Assembly (NCBI GenBank): GCA_028287885.1
Contig: JAQBOT010000039.1
Location: 1-9,199, forward strand
Reading direction: 5' to 3'
DNA length: 9,199 nucleotides
DNA from: Pedobacter sp.
GTDB taxonomy: Bacteria; Bacteroidota; Bacteroidia; Sphingobacteriales; Sphingobacteriaceae
The notes beneath the pieces were generated by a model. That model worked only from the letters and a program-made list of their open reading frames with translations, made no database searches and was not told where the DNA came from. A program made the position numbers and the translations under genes. Below, piece by piece: positions 5,491 to 9,199 of this stretch. Positions within the stretch are counted from its first letter, which is position 1. The number at the start of each line of letters is the position of its first letter.

Positions 5491-7353
5491 TTGAGCACAT
5501 TAATTGCAGCTGAAGGCTTAGGTCATGCTTACCATGATGAATGGCTATTTAAAAAATTAACTCTAGGAATTCAAGCCGGACAACGCGTTGCGCTGGTTGG
5601 AATAAATGGAGCGGGAAAGAGTACGCTTTTGAAGCTTTTGGCCGAACGTTTCAACCCACTTGAAGGCAAGATCGTTAAGAACAAATCAGTTAAGATTGGT
5701 TTTTTGGATCAGGAACCTACTTTCCCTGATGGCTATTCTATAAGCGACTTTATATTTTCACTAGAAAACAAGCAGCAGCAGTTGATCAAGGAATACGAAG
5801 AATTGATCGAGCAGCCACACCCAGACGAAGATAAACTCAACCATCTTTATGGAGAATTGAGCGAACACAATGCCTGGGAATACGAACATGAAATCAAGAC
5901 TATTTTAAGTCGCATGGGTATTACCCACCTGCAGCAACAGATTTCAACTTTGTCTGGCGGTCAGAAAAAAAGACTTGCATTGGCTAAATTGCTTATTGAA
6001 GATCCAGAGATCTACATCCTCGATGAGCCAACAAATCACCTGGATATCGATACGATTGAATGGTTGGAAAAACTGCTTACTTCTGGAAATAAGACCATCC
6101 TCCTTGTTACGCATGATCGATACTTTTTAGATAATGTTTGTAATACCATTGTGGAGTTGGATCGTGGAAAGACCTATACGTACAATGGAAACTATGCTTA
6201 CTTTCTGGAGAAAAAATCAGAACGTGAAGCTTCTGACGAGAGTACTTTCCAGAAGAACAAGAACCTGCTTAAGAAGGAGTTGGAATGGATGAGAAGGATG
6301 CCTCAGGCACGTGGAACAAAATCTCAGGCCAGGATCGATGCATTCTATGATTTAGACAGCAGAACTAAACAAAATACTGATAATCAAAGCATTACGTTAA
6401 ATGTCAAGATGGCTAGACAGGGTAATAAAATCCTTGAACTGGAACATATTGGTCAGAGCTTTGACGAGAAAGAAATCATTAGTGATTTTTCCTATACGTT
6501 CAAACGTGCAGACCGGATAGGTCTTGCGGGAAAAAACGGTACAGGTAAATCTACTTTACTGAATATCATAACAGGATATCTTCAGCCGAAACAAGGTAAA
6601 GTAAACGTTGGCGAAACCACAGTGTATGGTTATTACAAACAAGGTGGATTGGCGTTTAACGAAAAGGAACGTGTCATTGATATCGTGAAATCTGATGCAG
6701 AATACATCAAGATGGCAGACGGTCAAACGATCTCCGCTTCACAGTTGCTGACCTTGTTTTTATTCCCACCGAAGAAGCAGCATGGGATGGTTGAAAAGCT
6801 GAGTGGTGGTGAGAAAAAGCGTTTACACCTGATGAAGGTATTGATGCAAAATCCAAACTTCCTGATCCTGGATGAGCCTACCAATGATCTTGATATTGAC
6901 ACTTTAAACGTGCTGGAAGAATTCCTTGAAAACTTTCCAGGCGTATTGATCCTCGTGTCCCACGATAGATATTTACTCGACAAAATGAGTGAGCAATTGT
7001 TTATTATGGAAGGGAATGGTGAGGTGAATATTTATAATGGAAACTATTCAGAATACCGGACCAGTTTAGATCTTTTAAAAGAAAAAGCAGAAAAGAAAGC
7101 CCTTAATCCTACTCCTGTCGTTAAGGAAGCAAGCAAGAAGCTTTCTTATAAGGAGCAGAAAGAATTAGACGATGCCGAACAGGAAGTTTCCAGACTTGAG
7201 AATGAAATCGAAACACTAACTGCATCTCTTGGACAGATCAATAGTTCAAACTACCAGGAAATTCAGAATGTAACTAAGAATATAGAAGGCATAACGAGCA
7301 CATTAGATTTAGTAATGGCAAGATGGTTGGAGCTCTCAGAAAAGAACAATTAA
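5491..7353 (+). CDS. uup: ABC-F ATPase, Uup-like, with C-terminal coiled coil
   Basis: Soluble ABC-F ATPase (620 aa) with two nucleotide-binding domains and no membrane segment; ABC-F proteins act on ribosomes, and E. coli Uup also affects transposon precise excision. First domain: Walker A GINGAGKST (37-45), signature LSGGQ (154-158), ILDEPTNHLD (176-185) and H-loop His208. The inter-domain linker has ELEWMRRMPQARGTKSQARI (263-282), typical of Uup. Second domain: GKNGTGKST (347-355), LSGGE (437-441), LILDEPTNDLD (458-468) and His491. Residues 552-617 form a charged coiled coil like the Uup C-terminal domain. Both catalytic Glu residues (179 and 462) are present. The start is TTG 5491: an in-frame stop lies at 5479-5481, no ATG occurs in between, and the next Met (142) is past Walker A. 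The next gene follows after one base. Confidence 0.92.
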   Translation: MSTLIAAEGLGHAYHDEWLFKKLTLGIQAGQRVALVGINGAGKSTLLKLLAERFNPLEGKIVKNKSVKIGFLDQEPTFPDGYSISDFIFSLENKQQQLIKEYEELIEQPHPDEDKLNHLYGELSEHNAWEYEHEIKTILSRMGITHLQQQISTLSGGQKKRLALAKLLIEDPEIYILDEPTNHLDIDTIEWLEKLLTSGNKTILLVTHDRYFLDNVCNTIVELDRGKTYTYNGNYAYFLEKKSEREASDESTFQKNKNLLKKELEWMRRMPQARGTKSQARIDAFYDLDSRTKQNTDNQSITLNVKMARQGNKILELEHIGQSFDEKEIISDFSYTFKRADRIGLAGKNGTGKSTLLNIITGYLQPKQGKVNVGETTVYGYYKQGGLAFNEKERVIDIVKSDAEYIKMADGQTISASQLLTLFLFPPKKQHGMVEKLSGGEKKRLHLMKVLMQNPNFLILDEPTNDLDIDTLNVLEEFLENFPGVLILVSHDRYLLDKMSEQLFIMEGNGEVNIYNGNYSEYRTSLDLLKEKAEKKALNPTPVVKEASKKLSYKEQKELDDAEQEVSRLENEIETLTASLGQINSSNYQEIQNVTKNIEGITSTLDLVMARWLELSEKNN

Positions 7354-7354
7354 T

Positions 7355-7603
7355 ATGACACAAGCAGATATTACTGGAACACTCGGTGTGTCCCTCTTAC
7401 TTCTTGCCTTCTTGTTGCAGATCCTAAAAATAGTAAAAACGGAAAGCGCAGCTTATAGTATTTTAAATATTGCAGGCGCCGGCTTAGCTGGATATTCTTC
7501 CTTCTTGCTGCAGTTTAAACCTTTCATTGTTCTTGAAAGTTTCTGGGCGTTGGTGTCGGTATTTAGCTTGTACAAAAATTTAACAGTAAAATCTTCCACG
7601 TGA
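7355..7603 (+). CDS. Small three-helix membrane protein, CBU_0592-like
   Basis: An 82-aa inner membrane protein with three hydrophobic segments, about 6-26, 33-52 and 56-73. The pattern (GTLGVSLLLLAFLL; SILNIAGAGLAGYSSF; VLESFWALVSVFSLYK) resembles the uncharacterised CBU_0592 family of small membrane proteins; that assignment is from memory of the pattern. No function is known. Its ATG follows the uup stop after one base (TAA-T-ATG), so the two are almost surely co-transcribed and may be translationally coupled. The last codons, Ser-Ser-Thr-stop, lie within a parS site, so the 3' end of this gene is shared with a chromosome-segregation element. Confidence 0.8.
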   Translation: MTQADITGTLGVSLLLLAFLLQILKIVKTESAAYSILNIAGAGLAGYSSFLLQFKPFIVLESFWALVSVFSLYKNLTVKSST

Positions 7604-7607
7604 AACA
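7592..7607. other. parS: parS centromere site 1 (ParB binding site)
   Basis: TCTTCCACGTGAAACA matches the parS consensus TGTTCCACGTGAAACA at 15 of 16 positions; only the second base differs. The first 12 bases are the codons Ser-Ser-Thr-stop of the small membrane protein gene. parS sites load ParB, which spreads along DNA and recruits SMC and ParA for origin segregation. Confidence 0.85.
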
Positions 7608-7636
7608 TTCAATAATTAAGGTGTTATTTACATCTT

Positions 7637-7652
7637 CGTTCCACGTGAAACA
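7637..7652. other. parS: parS centromere site 2 (ParB binding site)
   Basis: CGTTCCACGTGAAACA matches TGTTCCACGTGAAACA at 15 of 16 positions; only the first base differs. It has the same orientation as site 1, offset by 45 bp, and shares the 15-mer TTCCACGTGAAACAT with it. It ends 14 bp before the mnmG ATG, so bound ParB could affect mnmG expression. Confidence 0.88.
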
Positions 7653-7666
7653 TAACCCAAAATATC

Positions 7667-9199
7667 ATGTTTAAAGCGTATGATGTAATCGTTGTAGGGG
7701 CTGGACACGCAGGCTGTGAGGCCGCGGCCGCAGCTGCAAATTTAGGGTCTTCAGTCCTCTTAATTACGATGAATATGGAGACGATTGCTCAAATGAGTTG
7801 CAACCCGGCAATGGGCGGAGTGGCCAAAGGGCAAATAGTAAGAGAGATTGATGCCATGGGCGGATACTCCGGAATCATTGCAGATAAAACCACTTTACAG
7901 TTTCGTATGCTAAACCTTTCCAAAGGTCCGGCAATGTGGAGCCCAAGAGCACAGAACGATCGCAAGCGTTTTGCGGAAGAGTGGCGCGTTGCCTTAGAGC
8001 GCACGCCAAATGTCGACTTTTGGCAAGACATGGTGAGCAGTCTAATAATAAAGGACAATGTAGTGTGTGGTGTAAAAACTTCACTAGGGGTAGAGATTCG
8101 AGCCAAGTCGGTTGTTCTTACAAATGGAACCTTCTTGAACGGCTTGATCCATATTGGAGAAAAAAAATTTGGTGGCGGCCGTACCGCAGAACGTTCTGCC
8201 ACTGGATTGACAGAACAATTGGTTGAACTCGGTTTTGAGGCCGGGAGAATGAAGACTGGTACTCCCCCACGTGTGGATGGCCGATCTCTAAATTATTCCT
8301 TAATGGAGGAACAATGGGGAGATGAAAACCCGGGTCGTTTCTCTTACACCAATGTAGAACGTCCAACAGAACAACGTTGTTGCTGGATTACCTACACGAA
8401 CAGCAATGTTCACGAAACCCTAAAAGAAGGGTTTGAAAAATCGCCAATGTTCACCGGAAGAATCAAAGGCCTCGGTCCGAGGTATTGCCCATCTATCGAA
8501 GACAAGATCAATCGCTTTGCAGAACGCGAACGCCACCAAATCTTTGTTGAACCGGAAGGCTGGAACACCTGCGAGATTTATGTAAATGGATTTTCAACTT
8601 CCCTACCGGAAGATGTACAGTACCGTGCGTTGATCCAAATACCGGGATTTGAAAATGCTAAGATGTTCAGACCTGGATATGCGATCGAGTATGATTTTTT
8701 TCCGCCTACCCAGCTGGGATTAACCCTTGAAACTAAGAAAATAGCAAATCTGTTCTTTGCAGGCCAAATTAATGGAACTACAGGATACGAAGAAGCTGCA
8801 AGTCAAGGATTTATAGCTGGAATAAACGCCCACCAAAAGGTTTATGACAAACATGAGCTTATTATGAAGCGATCTGAGTCTTATATAGGTGTGTTGATCG
8901 ACGATCTTGTAACCAAAGGTACCGAAGAGCCTTATCGGATGTTTACCTCCAGGGCGGAGCATCGCCTACTATTAAGACAAGACAATGCAGATATTAGACT
9001 CTCCCCTATTGGACATGAGCTTGGATTGATCAGTGATGAAAGACTCGCCATCGTAAAAAGGAAAGTAGAAAACTCAGACGCAATTGTTAACTTCACCAAG
9101 AAGCAAGGTATAGACATGAGTCAAGCGAATGACATGCTTGAAGTGTTGGGAACAGCTGCCATCAACCAAAATGTAAAAATATTTAGTTTATTGAGCAGA
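7667..9199 (+). CDS. mnmG: tRNA uridine-5-carboxymethylaminomethyl(34) synthesis enzyme MnmG (GidA), 3'-truncated
   Basis: FAD-dependent tRNA-modifying enzyme which, with the GTPase MnmE, installs the 5-carboxymethylaminomethyl group on wobble U34. The frame runs without stop from ATG 7667 to the last base (511 codons); the family is about 620-630 aa, so roughly 110-120 residues lie outside. Visible features: FAD-binding GAGHAGCE (11-18), SCNPAMGG with Cys45, GGGRTAERSATG (169-180), the GidA signature GPRYCPSIEDKINRF (270-284) with Cys274, and a second signature starting AGQINGTTGYEEAASQG (365-381). The two cysteines correspond to E. coli Cys47 and Cys277, which are important for catalysis. 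EPYRMFTSRAEHRLLLRQDN (421-440) is also well conserved. It follows the small membrane protein gene by 63 bp, a gap containing the parS sites. No Shine-Dalgarno sequence is visible (CCCAAAATATC before ATG). No frameshift is seen. Confidence 0.97.
   Translation, partial: MFKAYDVIVVGAGHAGCEAAAAAANLGSSVLLITMNMETIAQMSCNPAMGGVAKGQIVREIDAMGGYSGIIADKTTLQFRMLNLSKGPAMWSPRAQNDRKRFAEEWRVALERTPNVDFWQDMVSSLIIKDNVVCGVKTSLGVEIRAKSVVLTNGTFLNGLIHIGEKKFGGGRTAERSATGLTEQLVELGFEAGRMKTGTPPRVDGRSLNYSLMEEQWGDENPGRFSYTNVERPTEQRCCWITYTNSNVHETLKEGFEKSPMFTGRIKGLGPRYCPSIEDKINRFAERERHQIFVEPEGWNTCEIYVNGFSTSLPEDVQYRALIQIPGFENAKMFRPGYAIEYDFFPPTQLGLTLETKKIANLFFAGQINGTTGYEEAASQGFIAGINAHQKVYDKHELIMKRSESYIGVLIDDLVTKGTEEPYRMFTSRAEHRLLLRQDNADIRLSPIGHELGLISDERLAIVKRKVENSDAIVNFTKKQGIDMSQANDMLEVLGTAAINQNVKIFSLLSR

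Noticed and set aside
6308..6313. CACGTG core in uup followed by GAACA
   Set aside because: The right half fits parS 4/5 but the left flank TCAGG fits 1/5; at 11/16 it is below a credible site.
6723..6983. Minus-strand ORF of 86 codons opposite uup
   Set aside because: It is antisense to the second nucleotide-binding domain of Uup, including LSGGE and DEPTNDLD.
8268..8273. A further CACGTG core in mnmG as a third parS site
   Set aside because: The flanks are CCCCC and TGGAT, which do not fit TGTTY and AAACA; the core alone is not enough and it encodes a conserved Pro-Pro-Arg-Val stretch.
7789..8366. Minus- and plus-strand ORFs inside mnmG (7789-8202, 7936-8226, 8118-8366)
   Set aside because: They overlap the well-conserved, uninterrupted MnmG frame and look like shadows.

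Overview
The window looks like an ordinary chromosomal segment of a member of the Bacteroidota, most likely from the Sphingobacteriales/Chitinophagales side (that finer placement is only an impression from protein sequence). Support: no start codon has a convincing Shine-Dalgarno sequence; several genes are preceded by matches to the Bacteroidota -7 promoter element TAnnTTTG; and the proteins (YbeY with HxxxHxxxxxD, a Uup-type ABC-F, a 63-residue cold shock protein, a lipoprotein-type DacB) are Bacteroidota-like. Base composition looks even, and I see no insertion sequence, phage gene, tRNA, rRNA or CRISPR array.

Left part (1-4169), cell envelope genes: the 3' end of a VanX/DdpX-type D-Ala-D-Ala dipeptidase (+), converging on a lipoprotein D-Ala-D-Ala carboxypeptidase/endopeptidase of the PBP4 (DacB) family (-). 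A 50-nt divergent gap with a perfect 6-bp inverted repeat separates dacB from a secreted two-half aspartyl protease with a C-terminal PDZ domain (+). Next comes an unrecognised lipoprotein whose C-terminus loosely resembles a TonB C-terminal domain (+).

Middle part (4170-5490): a cold shock protein gene with its own promoter candidate and a very strong intrinsic terminator, then ybeY (16S rRNA maturation endonuclease), then a 441-bp gap holding repeats, a hairpin, a doubtful small ORF and a promoter-like element.

Right part (5491-9199), translation and tRNA modification: a Uup-like ABC-F ATPase starting with TTG, a small three-helix membrane protein one base downstream, then mnmG (gidA), which is open to the window edge at 511 codons and continues beyond it.

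The most notable feature lies between the small membrane protein gene and mnmG: two near-perfect parS sites (15/16 to TGTTCCACGTGAAACA each) 45 bp apart. One overlaps the stop codon of the upstream gene and the other sits in the mnmG leader. This suggests a ParB-loading centromere, so the window is probably close to the chromosome replication origin. I found no convincing new multi-gene system; the parS pair, the altered metal-ligand motif of YbeY, the duplicated 3' end of dacB and the divergent-region palindrome deserve the closest second look.
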